DNA from: Candidatus Nitricoxidivorans perseverans
GTDB taxonomy: Bacteria; Pseudomonadota; Gammaproteobacteria; Burkholderiales; Rhodocyclaceae
DNA: 64,000 nt
Assembly: GCA_030246985.1 (NCBI GenBank)
Contig: CP107246.1
Span: 186,001-250,000, forward strand
Direction of reading: 5' to 3'
Shown: one piece after another, positions 63,249 through 64,000 of the stretch
How positions within the stretch are numbered: position 1 is the stretch's first letter
How the letters are laid out: each line of letters opens with the position of its first letter
Notes under the pieces: model-generated
What the model saw: only the letters and a program-made list of their open reading frames with translations
Told to the model about the DNA's origin: nothing
Databases searched by the model: none
Translations under genes and position numbers: made by a program

Positions 63249-63752
63249 ATGACTTCTGTCCTGTTTGATTTTGCCGACCCGAGCGCGGTAGCAATGTGGA
63301 ACCCCATCAACGATGGCGTGATGGGCGGCGTTTCATCCAGCCAACTGCGCCATGACCCAGCAGGGCATGCCGTCTTCACCGGTCGGGTTTCCTTCGACAA
63401 CAACGGCGGGTTTGCTTCGGTGCGCTGCCAGCCAGGGGATCTCGGCAGGAAAGATGTCACTGCCTATCTCTTGGAAGTATACGGAGACGGCAAGCGCTAC
63501 AAACTGAACCTGCGCACCGACAATAGCTTCGATGGCATCAACTATCAGGCGCGATTTGATCCGCCCCCTGGGGTGTGGTCGACCTGCCGTCTCGCCAGCG
63601 CCGACTTTTTGCCGACCTGGCGCGGCAAGCCGGTTCCCGATGCGCCTCCCCTGGATAGCTCTCGGGTGCGGCAGATCGGCCTGATGATCGCCGACCGCCA
63701 GGAAGGAACATTCGATCTGGCGATACGGGCGATTGCGGTGGACATCGTCTGA
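63249..63752 (+). CDS. CIA30-family protein
   Basis: A 167-residue protein of the complex I intermediate-associated protein 30 family (a galactose-binding-like domain). Signature: WNPINDGVMGGVSSSQLRHD near residue 17 and GGFASVRCQPGDLGRKDVTA, followed by FLPTWRGKPVPDAPPLDSSR. Bacterial members are poorly characterised. The next gene starts almost directly after its stop. Confidence 0.88.
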   Translation: MTSVLFDFADPSAVAMWNPINDGVMGGVSSSQLRHDPAGHAVFTGRVSFDNNGGFASVRCQPGDLGRKDVTAYLLEVYGDGKRYKLNLRTDNSFDGINYQARFDPPPGVWSTCRLASADFLPTWRGKPVPDAPPLDSSRVRQIGLMIADRQEGTFDLAIRAIAVDIV

Positions 63753-63754
63753 TC

Positions 63755-64000
63755 GTGCTGGCGCTGCTCGGACTTGTTGTGACCATCGGCCTGTTGGCGG
63801 GTTTGCGTTTGACGATCCATCGCAGCCTGGCGCCCGAACGCGTTGTCGAAACCCGCACGCCCGCCGATGTCGGTTTGTCGTATCAAGGGATCACTTTCCC
63901 CACGGAAAATGGCAAGTCGCTATTCGGCTGGTTCATTCCGACCATGCGAGAGGGCAGATCCCCGGCGGTCGTGCTGCTCCACGGCTGGGGAGGCAACGCC
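63755..64000 (+). CDS. Alpha/beta hydrolase, 3' part beyond the window
   Basis: From GTG 63755 an open frame runs off the window: an N-terminal membrane helix (VLALLGLVVTIGLLAGLRLT) then GKSLFGWFIPTMREGRSPAV and VLLHGWGGNA, the start of an alpha/beta hydrolase fold with HGWGGN oxyanion loop. Only ~82 residues are visible. Confidence 0.8.
   Translation, partial: MLALLGLVVTIGLLAGLRLTIHRSLAPERVVETRTPADVGLSYQGITFPTENGKSLFGWFIPTMREGRSPAVVLLHGWGGNA

Noticed and set aside
1-64000. Possible CRISPR arrays, rRNA or complete tRNA genes.
   Set aside because: No regularly spaced direct repeats other than the iterons, and no tRNA or rRNA sequence was recognised.

Overview
The window looks like most of an integrative conjugative element (ICE) of the SXT/R391-like type (F-type pilus, MobH relaxase, FlhDC-type activators) in a moderately GC-rich betaproteobacterium, perhaps near Rhodocyclaceae. 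The host assignment is an impression from protein style and codon use; no search was run. No integrase is present, so the element should continue past position 1. Its right border probably lies between 58160 and 61711, where ordinary chromosomal genes begin (creA, arfB, blc-type lipocalin, CIA30, alpha/beta hydrolase).

Layout. 1-4426: minus-strand genes of mostly unknown function, including a small alarmone-hydrolase-like HD protein. 4544-12236: a DNA-binding-like protein and a type I restriction-modification operon (hsdM-hsdS-hsdR). 12745-13981: a TrfA-like replication initiator followed by a DnaA box, seven iterons and an AT-rich tract, i.e. a plasmid-type origin. 14222-19553: a four-gene Wadjet/MksBEFG-like system (jetABCD). 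19738-22556: traD-traJ. 22767-26742: cargo (HEPN-like protein, papain-like protein, HipBA). 27102-41210: the pilus/mating operon (transglycosylase, OmpA-like lipoprotein, traA-L-E-K-B-dsbC-V-C-trbI-F-H-G). 41214-43934: possible exclusion protein, AbrB-like pair, NERD protein. 44178-44699: remnant of a tyrosine-recombinase element. 45084-51379: a nitrilase-like gene coupled to a Rad50-like ATPase gene that is split by an ISL3-family insertion with a perfect 8-bp target duplication. 51601-53591: DUF2130 and PD-(D/E)XK-like proteins. 54070-58160: HTH repressor divergent from an flhDC-like (setDC-like) pair, then a TraF-type peptidase and the MobH relaxase. 58209-61556: lexA-like/umuD/umuC operon and a divergent SOS-associated peptidase.

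How it works together. Four operons (trfA-like, traD, pilus, peptidase-traI) are preceded by one architecture: an inverted repeat ending ATGCTTTT, then 27 bases, then a TAnnnT -10 box, then a start codon 6 or 7 bases later. The start codon is 47 or 48 bases from the first base of the box in all four. This predicts an FlhDC-like activator regulon controlling replication and conjugation together, with leaderless first genes. The lexA-like operon has its own paired palindromic operators inside a consensus promoter.

The strongest candidate for an undescribed system is the nitrilase-like plus Rad50-like pair (45084-51379). The shared leaderless promoter architecture is the strongest regulatory finding. 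TraW, TraU, TraN and TrbC homologues, expected in F-type systems, were not found in this window.
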